A DNA stretch of 12,156 bases from JAWABC01 sp043810595 (GTDB taxonomy: Archaea > Nanobdellota > Nanobdellia > SCGC-AAA011-G17 > VGLX01): assembly GCA_043810595.1 (NCBI GenBank), contig JBDRNX010000042.1, forward strand, positions 1-12,156, in the 5' to 3' direction. Within the stretch, counting starts at the first letter, position 1. Each line of letters begins with the position of its first letter. Position numbers and translations under genes: made by a program. The notes under the pieces were generated by a model that worked only from the letters and a program-made list of their open reading frames with translations, was not told the DNA's origin and searched no databases. Shown piece by piece: positions 1-6,921 of the stretch.

Positions 1-188
1 CCAAGCTTACGCTTCATAAACTGCCTTGGACACATCACACAGTTCATAGGACAGTGATTGGTTGGTTCGATCTGAAAAATAATTGGGTAAGAATAAACCT
101 TATTCTGCCTCGTGAAATAGGAAAAAGCCTGAGCCAGATAAATGTATGACAACCTTGCAGTATTTGCAAATCCGGATATGCGAGACAT
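1..188 (-). CDS. Radical SAM enzyme, N-terminal part (cut by left window edge)
   Basis: This reading frame is open from an ATG at 188-186 to the left edge, giving 62 residues of a longer protein. Residues 35-55 carry a radical SAM entry strand (I-E-P-T-N-H) followed by C46-x3-C50-x2-C53-P-R, the CxxxCxxC motif that holds the [4Fe-4S] cluster and binds S-adenosylmethionine. The form NHCPMNCxMCPR is typical of radical SAM proteins that often carry a C-terminal SPASM domain, but that part lies outside the window. About 34 residues with aromatic and basic character precede the core. The start is supported by a TATA box whose TTTAAA begins 30 bases upstream, and the T-ending codons match other - strand genes here. 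It is divergent from the GT2 gene at 272. The substrate is unknown; I am confident of the superfamily, not the function. Confidence 0.85.
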   Translation of the reverse strand, partial: MSRISGFANTARLSYIYLAQAFSYFTRQNKVYSYPIIFQIEPTNHCPMNCVMCPRQFMKRKL

Positions 189-210
189 AGAAAACAGAGA
201 ATAAATCAAG

Positions 211-220
211 TATTTAAATA
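211..220 (-). promoter_or_regulatory. TATA box for the left-edge radical SAM gene
   Basis: TATTTAAATA is a perfect palindrome. Read on the - strand, its TTTAAA starts 30 bases before the ATG at 188, the same geometry as other promoters in this window, so the mRNA would be leaderless. Because it is symmetric it could also bind TBP for the + strand and drive the GT2 gene at 272 with a leader of about 30 bases. Confidence 0.7.
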
Positions 221-238
221 ACCTTCTATCCCAAAAAG

Positions 239-247
239 TTAATATAC
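239..247 (+). promoter_or_regulatory. Weaker TATA-like element for the GT2 gene
   Basis: TTAATATAC begins 33 bases before the ATG at 272, matching the TATA-to-start spacing of the other units. It is a poorer TATA match than the palindrome at 211-220, so which of the two drives the + strand is uncertain. Confidence 0.45.
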
Positions 248-271
248 AAGACCAAGGACATACAAAACAAT

Positions 272-1132
272 ATGAAACTAAAAATAAGCGTTGTCATACC
301 GGTATACAACGATGCAAAAAACCTGCAAAAGATGATGGAATCATTAAAAAAACAGACATTCAAAAACTTCGAAACCATAGTAATAGATGACGGATCAAAA
401 GACAACAGCTATGAAATAGCAAAGAAATACGCAGACAAAGTGCTGAGGAATGAAACAAACAAGGGACCGGCAGTAACAAGAAACAGGGGAATAAAAAACG
501 CCAAAGCAGAGATAATAGCATTCACAGACTCAGACTGCGAAGCAAAAGAAGACTGGCTAGAAAAAATAAACCAACTTTTTGCTGACAAAGAAATAAGCGT
601 AATGATGGGAAAAGTAACATTACCAAAATCAACGTTAATAGCAGACTCCATATCAGCACTAGGTTTTCCAGCAGGTGGTCATGTAGGTTTTGAAAAGATG
701 TGGAAAGTGAACAAAGAAGGATTTACCGACCATCTATCGTCATGCAACATGGCACTCAGAAAAGAAGTCTTTGAAAAGCAAGGCATGATAGACGAGAGCT
801 TCCCCCTGGCAGGAGCAGAAGATTCTGAATTATCGTACAGGCTGACAAAAAACGGCGTTAAAATAAAATACAACCCAGACGCAATCGTGACACATGAACC
901 GAGAACAAGCCTAAAATCATTCATAAGATGGCAGATAACAAGGGGAAGGAGTAATTACCACTTCAAGAAAAAGATAGGGAACGTAAAACAATTCGTAAAA
1001 CTGAGGGCGTGGTCAAGCAAAAACATAATCAAAACATACGCAACAGACCCCAAAATAATAATTATACTGCCACTACTGGCATCAAGCTTCGTACTGCAAC
1101 AATATGGTTATATGAAAGAGGCGCTAAAATGA
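272..1132 (+). CDS. Glycosyltransferase family 2 protein
   Basis: This is a GT-A fold, inverting glycosyltransferase of 286 residues, predicted to transfer a sugar from a nucleotide-sugar donor at the cytoplasmic face of the membrane. The N-terminus shows the family-2 opening I-S-V-V-I-P-V-Y-N (residues 5-13), D39-D40-G-S (nucleotide contact), the D86-S-D88 metal-binding motif, and an acidic pair E183-D184 in A-G-A-E-D-S-E, where the catalytic base normally lies. A hydrophobic stretch at about 262-277 near the C-terminus could be a membrane anchor. It is the first gene of a two-gene unit: its TGA overlaps the ATG of the deacetylase (ATGA, 1129-1132), implying translational coupling. Donor and acceptor are not readable. 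If the deacetylase acts on its product, an N-acetylated hexosamine would be the sugar transferred; that is inference. Confidence 0.93.
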   Translation: MKLKISVVIPVYNDAKNLQKMMESLKKQTFKNFETIVIDDGSKDNSYEIAKKYADKVLRNETNKGPAVTRNRGIKNAKAEIIAFTDSDCEAKEDWLEKINQLFADKEISVMMGKVTLPKSTLIADSISALGFPAGGHVGFEKMWKVNKEGFTDHLSSCNMALRKEVFEKQGMIDESFPLAGAEDSELSYRLTKNGVKIKYNPDAIVTHEPRTSLKSFIRWQITRGRSNYHFKKKIGNVKQFVKLRAWSSKNIIKTYATDPKIIIILPLLASSFVLQQYGYMKEALK

Positions 1133-1863
1133 GAAACATAATGATTTTCGCTCCGCACATGGACGATGAGGCTGTAGGTTGCGGAGGGCTGATAATAAAA
1201 GCAGCAAGAGAGCAGAGCAAAATAACGATAGTATACATGATAAAAGACGAAGTCAGGAAAGAAGAAGCAAAAAACATCATGACCCGATTGGGAATACAAG
1301 CAAAGCTCATATTCATGGATTACAAAAAACTCAACGACAAGAATGCTTTATTAGATGCCATAAAAAAAGTAACAGACCTGATAAAAAAAGAAACCCCCAC
1401 AGAAATTTACATACCATCATATGAAGGGGGGCATTTACAACACGACCTAACAAACTTCATAGTGAAAAAAGCCGTCAACACAACAAAGAACACCCAAACG
1501 TATGAATACCCCCTGTACAACAACTACCCGATCTACCTGCCAATAAAAATGATGAGAAGGTACACATCAAAGCACCTTCCATTCAGAACGGGCATCTTCC
1601 CACCTTTATTCATACCAGAAAAAACAAAAACATACGTGCTGGAAATGAATAATGGGGATATGAAAATAAAGAGAGCCATGATAAGGGGCTACAAATCACA
1701 AAACGCACAAGACTACCTGGTCAAGAATTTTCTCTACGAAGACAGATTCAGAAAGTGCCCGAGATATGATTACACAAAAAGACCGCATGAAATACTCCCC
1801 CTAAATTACGAGATGGTAAACAGAGGGAAGTTCAAAGATTTTAGAGAAGCAATAAATATATAA
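1129..1863 (+). CDS. PIG-L/LmbE-family zinc deacetylase
   Basis: This 244-residue protein belongs to the family of metal-dependent N-acetylglucosaminyl deacetylases (GPI PIG-L, MshB, BshB). Residues 8-14, A-P-H10-M-D12-D13-E14, match the (A)HPDDE motif with Met replacing Pro; G101-H102-L-Q-H105-D106 is the second metal-binding motif; and K-R-A-M-I-R-G-Y-K-S-Q (181-191) resembles the family's downstream K..A...Y.SQ block. The frame stays open upstream to 1009, but the ATG at 1129 puts the HxDDE motif at its normal place near the N-terminus, overlaps the GT2 stop codon in the usual coupled manner, and has a purine-rich AGAGG a few bases upstream. The neighbouring GT2 suggests removal of an acetyl group from an N-acetyl sugar on a glycolipid or glycan. 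The actual acyl substrate is not determined. No signal peptide is seen, so it should act in the cytoplasm. Confidence 0.93.
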   Translation: MRNIMIFAPHMDDEAVGCGGLIIKAAREQSKITIVYMIKDEVRKEEAKNIMTRLGIQAKLIFMDYKKLNDKNALLDAIKKVTDLIKKETPTEIYIPSYEGGHLQHDLTNFIVKKAVNTTKNTQTYEYPLYNNYPIYLPIKMMRRYTSKHLPFRTGIFPPLFIPEKTKTYVLEMNNGDMKIKRAMIRGYKSQNAQDYLVKNFLYEDRFRKCPRYDYTKRPHEILPLNYEMVNRGKFKDFREAINI

Positions 1864-1865
1864 AC
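1857..1865 (+). promoter_or_regulatory. TATA box for the B12-radical SAM/GT4 unit
   Basis: TATATAAAC starts 32 bases before the ATG at 1889 and spans the last codons and stop of the deacetylase gene. It would give a leaderless mRNA, and makes 1889-4377 a unit that can be expressed separately from the GT2/deacetylase pair even though only 25 bases separate them. Confidence 0.65.
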
Positions 1866-1888
1866 AAACCCAAGCTCGATTTTGAAAT

Positions 1889-3328
1889 ATGAAGATTCTG
1901 CTGATAAACCCGCCCTGGCCAGGGAAGGGTTATGGAACGAGAAGCCAAAACAGGATTATAAAACAGAGGGCAGACAAATTCTTACAATTCCCGCTCTACC
2001 TAGGTTACACGGCAGCGATGGTAAAAAAATTGGGGCATGAGATTTTCTACATAGACTCTGTAGTGCAGGAGCTCACAGAAGAAGGAACCAACAACAGAAT
2101 AAAAGAAATAAAACCAGATGTAATACTCATGGAAACCACCACACCATCCATAGAATATGACTACAAATACATGAGCACGATGAAAGAGCTAACCGGAGCA
2201 TTCATAATAGCAACAGGAACACACGTAAGCTACTTCTCAAAACAAGCCATGCAGGAATGCAAAGCAATTGACATGATCATAAAAGGAGAGTATGACACTA
2301 GGGTAGGAGAAATATTCAGCAACTTTGAAAACCTGGAAAAAGTAAAAGGACTCGTGATAAGAAAAAAAGGAAAAATAACAGACACGGGAGAAGCGGTGCT
2401 GCCCACAGACTTGGACTTCATGCCTTTCCCGGACAGGGAAACAATACCCATAGGATGGTACGGCGAAGCGTGGTACAACAAAAGACCTTTCATAAACATC
2501 ATGACATCAAGAGGATGCCCATACCAATGCACTTTCTGCGTCTACCCTAACATATTTGAAGGCCACAAATGGCGAAAAAGAAGCATAGACAATGTCATAG
2601 AAGAACTAAAATTTGTAACAGAAAAGTACGGAGTCAAGGAAATAAACATCGATGATCCCACGTTCAACATAACAAAGGAAAGGGTTATGGAATTCTGCAA
2701 CAAACTACAACAAAACAACATACAACTCCTTTGGACATGCAACGCAAGAGTAGACAATGTGGACGAGGAAATGCTAAGAGCCATGAGAAAATCAGGGTGC
2801 AAGATGATAAGGTACGGAGTAGAATCAGGATCACAAGAAGTCCTGAACAAAATGAAAAAAGGGATAACCATAGAACAGATAAAAAAAGCATTTGAACTGA
2901 CAAAGAAGAACGGCATTCTAGCATTGGGCGGATTCATGTTCGGATTCCCTTATGATTCAAGAAAAACCATAGAAGAAACACTCAAACTGGCAAAAGAACT
3001 TAAGCCAGACCTGATACAAGCATCAATACCCATGGCATACCCGGGAACACCCCTGTATGAAGAGGCAAAAAAAGAAGGAAAACTCGCCATAAAATCGTGG
3101 AGCGACTTCGACATGACCAAAGGGCCAATAGTAAAAATGGTAGACGTAAGCAAAGAAGAACTTGAGGCAATACTAAACAGGGTTTACAAGGAATTCTACT
3201 TCAGACCAAGCTTCGTCGTGCAGACAATAACACACATAAGAAGGCCTTCAGACGTCACAAGGATTACGAGAACATTCTTCAGCCTTGTCAAAACAGTAAG
3301 ATTTTATCAAAAACCCCAAACGTGCTAA
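1889..3328 (+). CDS. Cobalamin-binding-domain radical SAM enzyme (BchE/Grs-like class)
   Basis: This 479-residue protein has the two-domain build of class B (cobalamin-dependent) radical SAM enzymes. Residues 1-150 are a Rossmann-like B12-binding domain opening K-I-L-L-I-N-P-P and carrying T-G-T-H-V-S (109-114) at the usual lower-ligand-loop position. The classical DxHxxG motif is absent, as is common in this class. The core has S-R-G-C210-x3-C214-x2-C217, then a barrel with R-Y-G-V-E-S-G-S-Q and a G-F-M-F-G-F-P segment, and a basic C-terminal tail. Known members methylate unactivated carbons or make ring and C-C bonds in bacteriochlorophyll, hopanoid, archaeal tetraether (Grs) and calditol lipids and antibiotics. 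The substrate here is unknown. The gene lies 2 bases upstream of a GT4 gene and is a paralogue of the - strand gene at 4367-5779, with the cluster cysteines at identical residue numbers. Confidence 0.9.
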   Translation: MKILLINPPWPGKGYGTRSQNRIIKQRADKFLQFPLYLGYTAAMVKKLGHEIFYIDSVVQELTEEGTNNRIKEIKPDVILMETTTPSIEYDYKYMSTMKELTGAFIIATGTHVSYFSKQAMQECKAIDMIIKGEYDTRVGEIFSNFENLEKVKGLVIRKKGKITDTGEAVLPTDLDFMPFPDRETIPIGWYGEAWYNKRPFINIMTSRGCPYQCTFCVYPNIFEGHKWRKRSIDNVIEELKFVTEKYGVKEINIDDPTFNITKERVMEFCNKLQQNNIQLLWTCNARVDNVDEEMLRAMRKSGCKMIRYGVESGSQEVLNKMKKGITIEQIKKAFELTKKNGILALGGFMFGFPYDSRKTIEETLKLAKELKPDLIQASIPMAYPGTPLYEEAKKEGKLAIKSWSDFDMTKGPIVKMVDVSKEELEAILNRVYKEFYFRPSFVVQTITHIRRPSDVTRITRTFFSLVKTVRFYQKPQTC

Positions 3329-3330
3329 AA

Positions 3331-4377
3331 ATGAAATTCCTAATAATATGCTCCCTGGCAAAAAACACAGGAGGCTACCTAAGGGGAGAATACCTGGCAG
3401 AATCGCTTAGAAAACAAAACCACCAGGTTGTTTACGTCAAATCATTCAAGAGACTACCATTAGACCTCTACTACATATTCTCACTACCTTACTACCTGTA
3501 CAAAGCAATGACAACGAAAGCCGACGTAGCAATATGCCTCAAGACATTCCCAAACGCGATGATACCAGTGCTTATGAAAAAAATAAGCAACACAAAAACA
3601 GTCGTGGACATAGACGACCTGGACTACGGGTTCAGCAAGCTCGGGAATGTAATAAAGGCAGTACAAGTGCCATTCATAAAATACTTTGATCTGGTGATGG
3701 TACACAACGAAAACCTGCACAACCTTGTGGTAAACGAATATGGGATAGGAAAAGAAAAAGTGCACAAGATAGAACAGGGAGTGCCGCTAAACATATTTGA
3801 CCCAACAAAATATGACCTGAAGAAAACAAGAAAAGAACTTGGGATTGAAGGCAAGAAGGTTATAGGGTACCAGGGACACCTTTCAAGGGCTTCAGACCTC
3901 GAACCCATACTGAGAATATTCAAAGAAACATCAAAAAAAATAAGCAATATGATTCTGCTGGTCGTAGGTGGCGGAACAAAATATGAAGAATACGTGAAGA
4001 TGGCAAAAGAGATGGGAATTGAAAACATAAAATTCACAAATTATGTTCCACCTGAAAGATGCGCAGAACTCGTGGCGGCTTCAGACGCATGCATAGTCTA
4101 CTACCCAAAAACAGAAGGGAACAAATACAGGTCATCGATGAAACTGAGAGAATACCTTGCGATGGGAAAGCCGGTAATATGCAACTCATTCGCAGACCTG
4201 GAAACCTTCAAAAAATACACCTACCAATTCGACAAGGACGAGGAAGCAGAAGAGGCATTCAAAAAAGCACTCAAGCCAGACAAAAGAGAGGTAAAAGGGA
4301 AGGAGTTCGTAAGGGAAAACATGTCGTGGGAGAAAATAGGGCAGAACATAGTGGAAAGAATAAAAACTATTTCTTAA
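3331..4377 (+). CDS. Glycosyltransferase family 4 protein
   Basis: This is a GT-B fold, retaining-type glycosyltransferase of 348 residues. The N-terminal Rossmann domain begins K-F-L-I-I-C and includes V-V-D-I-D-D (91-96). The donor-binding half starts near 175 and contains V-V-G-G-G (211-215) and the conserved helix K-L-R-E-Y-L-A-M-G-K-P-V (271-282), whose Glu normally contacts the nucleotide sugar. A GTG at 3322 is in frame and would overlap the previous stop, but the ATG at 3331, two bases after that stop, gives a standard N-terminus and I prefer it. No strong Shine-Dalgarno sequence precedes it, so it is probably expressed by coupling with the radical SAM gene. Its 3' end overlaps the convergent gene by 11 bases. 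Donor and acceptor are unknown; a role in the surface-glycan pathway is inferred from its neighbours. Confidence 0.92.
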   Translation: MKFLIICSLAKNTGGYLRGEYLAESLRKQNHQVVYVKSFKRLPLDLYYIFSLPYYLYKAMTTKADVAICLKTFPNAMIPVLMKKISNTKTVVDIDDLDYGFSKLGNVIKAVQVPFIKYFDLVMVHNENLHNLVVNEYGIGKEKVHKIEQGVPLNIFDPTKYDLKKTRKELGIEGKKVIGYQGHLSRASDLEPILRIFKETSKKISNMILLVVGGGTKYEEYVKMAKEMGIENIKFTNYVPPERCAELVAASDACIVYYPKTEGNKYRSSMKLREYLAMGKPVICNSFADLETFKKYTYQFDKDEEAEEAFKKALKPDKREVKGKEFVRENMSWEKIGQNIVERIKTIS

Positions 4378-5779
4378 AAGCAAACTTCAAGAAAGACATG
4401 CCAGAACGTATTATGTTAGACCTCTGGGCAGGGTCCTTCATCTTCTTAACGTAATTCAACATAATCCTAGGCCTCAAGTAAAAAGAACGATAAATCTTCC
4501 TATAATAATAATCAAGCTCCTCGTCAGTCAAGTCCTTCGGAAGGAAGTTATTAGACTGGAAGATGTTAATCTTCTTCCAGTCAGGATCAAACCTCCCATA
4601 TTCGGGAGCCATCAGCCAAGCCTTTGTGCCAGGCAAGGGAGAAAACCTACAAAGATTCAAATCATTAAGGGGGACACGAAGAACAAACTTTCTTGTTTCT
4701 TCTAACGTATCCTTATTCTCGCCAAGGTTGCCAATCATGAAAGAAGCCTTAGCCTGGATACCTGCCTCACGAGTCAACAAAATAGCCTTTTCATTCTGCT
4801 CAACAGTAACCCCTTTAGCCATCAAATCAAGCATCTTTTGCGACCCTGACTCAACACCATAGGCAATCTGCCAGCAACCAGCCCTCTTCATAAGCCTCAA
4901 CAAATCAGCATCAACCATGTCAACCCGACCAGAACAGGACCAGGGCATATCAATCTTCTCATCAATCATCCTGTTGCAAATCTCAACAAGCCTCCTTCTG
5001 AATGTAAGAAAATTGTCCTCATCAAAGATAAGAGAGTTTATGCCAAAATTATCACGCAGATGCTTAACCAACCTCAAAACGTAATCAGTAGAATTCGAAC
5101 GGCAAACATTACCAAAAACACTCTTCTCACAGAAAACACACCTGCCAGGACAGCCGCGAGAAGTAACAACTATAGTTGTAGGAGCCCTGTAAACTTTGTC
5201 TGCAATCGGCTGATAAAACTTCTTCAGGTCAGGAAGCAAATCATAAGCAGGGAAGGGCAAAGAATCCAAATCAGTTATGTAAGGCCTTTTTTCAGTCATC
5301 ACAGCCTTCTTACCTTTTTTCAAAACCAAACCCTTAACCCTGCCAAGATTTTTCTTCTTATCAAGATGAGAAAGAAGCTCAACAAGAGTCAATTCACCCT
5401 CTGCATAAACACCCACATCAAAGCTTGAAAATCTCTCCATCGTATCAATGGGGGCTGCAGTAACGTGAGAACCACCAAGAATAATCTTCTGAGAAGGATT
5501 CTCCCTCTTTATGGCATCAGCAACCGCAACAGCGTTAAAAATAGACATAGTTGTTGAAGTAATGCCAACGTAATCAGGACTCTGGTCGAGAATCTTCCTG
5601 GCAGACTGCTCAGCACTCAAGCTAAGGGCAGAAGCGTCAACGATGCTGGCATCATAATTACGGTTGCGAACAACAGAAGCAAGCTGACAAATACCAATGG
5701 GTGGGAGAACAGTAGTTATGTTGCCCAGCTTGGTGTACTCGCTGCTGAGAGGCGGGTTAAAAAACACAACCTTTTTCAT
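4367..5779 (-). CDS. Second cobalamin-binding-domain radical SAM enzyme
   Basis: This 470-residue protein is of the same class as the protein at 1889. The N-terminal B12-type domain contains F-F-N-P-P-L, I-L-G-G-S-H-V-T (about 100-107) and Y-A-E-G-E-L-T (about 125-131), the common GEGE-type helix start. The radical SAM motif is S-R-G-C210-P-G-R-C214-V-F-C217. A-Y-G-V-E-S-G-S-Q and a motif L-P-G-T follow in the barrel, and the tail is basic. A TTG nine bases upstream is in frame, but the TATA box puts the transcription start at about 5779, so the TTG would not be in the mRNA; the ATG at 5779 is therefore chosen. Codons end mostly in T, unlike + strand neighbours. It stands alone on its strand, divergent from the gene at 5874. 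Likely reactions are C-methylation or other C-H chemistry; lipid, glycan or other substrates are all possible. Confidence 0.9.
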   Translation of the reverse strand: MKKVVFFNPPLSSEYTKLGNITTVLPPIGICQLASVVRNRNYDASIVDASALSLSAEQSARKILDQSPDYVGITSTTMSIFNAVAVADAIKRENPSQKIILGGSHVTAAPIDTMERFSSFDVGVYAEGELTLVELLSHLDKKKNLGRVKGLVLKKGKKAVMTEKRPYITDLDSLPFPAYDLLPDLKKFYQPIADKVYRAPTTIVVTSRGCPGRCVFCEKSVFGNVCRSNSTDYVLRLVKHLRDNFGINSLIFDEDNFLTFRRRLVEICNRMIDEKIDMPWSCSGRVDMVDADLLRLMKRAGCWQIAYGVESGSQKMLDLMAKGVTVEQNEKAILLTREAGIQAKASFMIGNLGENKDTLEETRKFVLRVPLNDLNLCRFSPLPGTKAWLMAPEYGRFDPDWKKINIFQSNNFLPKDLTDEELDYYYRKIYRSFYLRPRIMLNYVKKMKDPAQRSNIIRSGMSFLKFAFKK

Positions 5780-5800
5780 ACTACCCAAATCCCAACAAAG

Positions 5801-5810
5801 CTATATAAAA
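5801..5810 (-). promoter_or_regulatory. TATA box for the - strand B12-radical SAM gene
   Basis: On the - strand this reads TTTTATATAG; its TTTATA begins 30 bases before the ATG at 5779. The spacing predicts transcription starting at or next to that ATG and decides between it and the upstream in-frame TTG. Confidence 0.7.
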
Positions 5811-5837
5811 TTTATGTTAAAACAGAATATAAAAAAG

Positions 5838-5846
5838 ATTTAAATA
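5838..5846 (+). promoter_or_regulatory. TATA box for the radical SAM/GT4 unit at 5874
   Basis: ATTTAAATA has its TTTAAA 35 bases before the ATG at 5874 but only 11 before the in-frame ATG at 5850. The upstream ATG would lie between the TATA box and the expected transcription start, so 5874 is the better start. Confidence 0.65.
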
Positions 5847-5873
5847 CACATGCTAACTCCCAGAACCTACAAA

Positions 5874-6920
5874 ATGATAGAAAAAGCCTACTATTCTCTG
5901 ATGAAAAACCAACTGAAAAGACCCGTTTACCTAATCTATTTTGTAACGAACAGATGCAACTCAAGATGCGAGCACTGCTTCTACTCAAAACAACTCAACA
6001 TAGCAAAAAACAAGGATTTAAGTCTGGGAGAAATAGAAAAATTCTCAAAACAACTAGGAAAACTGGTGTGGCTTTCCTTTTCAGGAGGAGAACCTTTCCT
6101 CAGGGAGGACATAGCCAAGGTTTATGAAATATTTCTAAGGAATAATAATGTAAGTGACTTCACAATACCAACTAATGGAATGCTACCAGATGTGATATAT
6201 GAAAAAACAAGGGAGATGTTACAACTTGGTAAGGTAAAATCCTTCAGCCTAAACCTATCACTAGACGGAACGAAACAAATACACAACAAAATAAGGGGAG
6301 TGAACTGTTACGACCTTGTATTCAAGACATATTATAAGGTTGTTGGCCTGAAAAAAGAATTCCCCTACTTCTCTATAAAAGTAAGCACAACATTATCAAA
6401 CAAGAATATAGGCAATATAAAGGAACTGCACGAAGAAATAACCAAGAGAATGCCTGAAATAAACTTCCACAACTTCGAAATAATGAGGGGAGACCCGAAA
6501 AACCCTGAGTACAAGACACCAACACCTGAGGAACTTGAGAAAAACAAAGAGCTGATATTCAGCATATGGGAAAAATACAACTTCTACGGAAAAAGGATAA
6601 GCTCAAAAATAGCGATGAAGGCAAAAAAGGAACTTTTCAACACCTACATAAACATACTCAGGACAAAAAAACAGCCATTCAGATGCTATGCAGGAATAGT
6701 GCACCTGGTCCTGGACAACCAGGGAGACGTTTACCTATGCGAACTGCTTGGAAAGGTAGGAAACATAAGGGAAAAAAACCTTGAAGAAATATGGAAATCA
6801 ACATTAGCAGACCACCAAAGGAAAATGGTAAAAGAGGGCAGATGCTACTGCACACACTCCTGCTTCCAGAACACAAACCTAGTTTTTAACCTAAAAAACT
6901 GGCCAAAAATAATAATGTAA
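5874..6920 (+). CDS. Radical SAM enzyme with SPASM-like C-terminal cysteines
   Basis: This 348-residue protein (356 if the ATG at 5850 were used) has T-N-R-C28-N-S-R-C32-E-H-C35, the cluster motif, followed by S-G-G-E-P (70-74), which contacts the SAM amino group, and S-L-D-G (129-132). Near the C-terminus C271-x12-G-x4-C289 fits the first half of a SPASM domain. The second half is not the usual CX2CX5CX3C: only C324-x-C326-x3-C330 is present, and the protein ends 18 residues later. It probably binds at least one auxiliary Fe-S cluster. Family members modify peptides, sugars and cofactors (PqqE, anSME, BtrN-like enzymes). No precursor peptide is seen nearby, and the genes around it make glycans, so a sugar or lipid substrate is as plausible as a peptide. 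The GT4 gene starts one base after its stop codon, so the two form an operon. Confidence 0.9.
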   Translation: MIEKAYYSLMKNQLKRPVYLIYFVTNRCNSRCEHCFYSKQLNIAKNKDLSLGEIEKFSKQLGKLVWLSFSGGEPFLREDIAKVYEIFLRNNNVSDFTIPTNGMLPDVIYEKTREMLQLGKVKSFSLNLSLDGTKQIHNKIRGVNCYDLVFKTYYKVVGLKKEFPYFSIKVSTTLSNKNIGNIKELHEEITKRMPEINFHNFEIMRGDPKNPEYKTPTPEELEKNKELIFSIWEKYNFYGKRISSKIAMKAKKELFNTYINILRTKKQPFRCYAGIVHLVLDNQGDVYLCELLGKVGNIREKNLEEIWKSTLADHQRKMVKEGRCYCTHSCFQNTNLVFNLKNWPKIIM

Positions 6921-6921
6921 G

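Noticed and set aside
3..149. A + strand frame of 48 codons at the left edge ending at 147-149
   Set aside because: The opposite strand in the same register gives a convincing radical SAM N-terminus with a promoter, so the + frame is its shadow.
1009..1128. N-terminal extension of the deacetylase frame upstream of 1129
   Set aside because: The added 40 residues overlap the GT2 gene, resemble no family start, and push the HxDDE motif away from its normal N-terminal position.
4059..4454. A 131-codon + strand frame across the end of the first GT4 gene
   Set aside because: It overlaps two well supported genes and is rich in Arg/Lys/Gln from an out-of-frame reading.
5780..5788. TTG start for the - strand B12-radical SAM gene
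   Set aside because: It would lie upstream of the transcription start predicted from the TATA box; the ATG at 5779 fits.
5850..5873. ATG at 5850 as start of the SPASM-like radical SAM gene
   Set aside because: It is only a few bases from the TATA box and would precede the transcription start; the in-frame ATG at 5874 is preferred.
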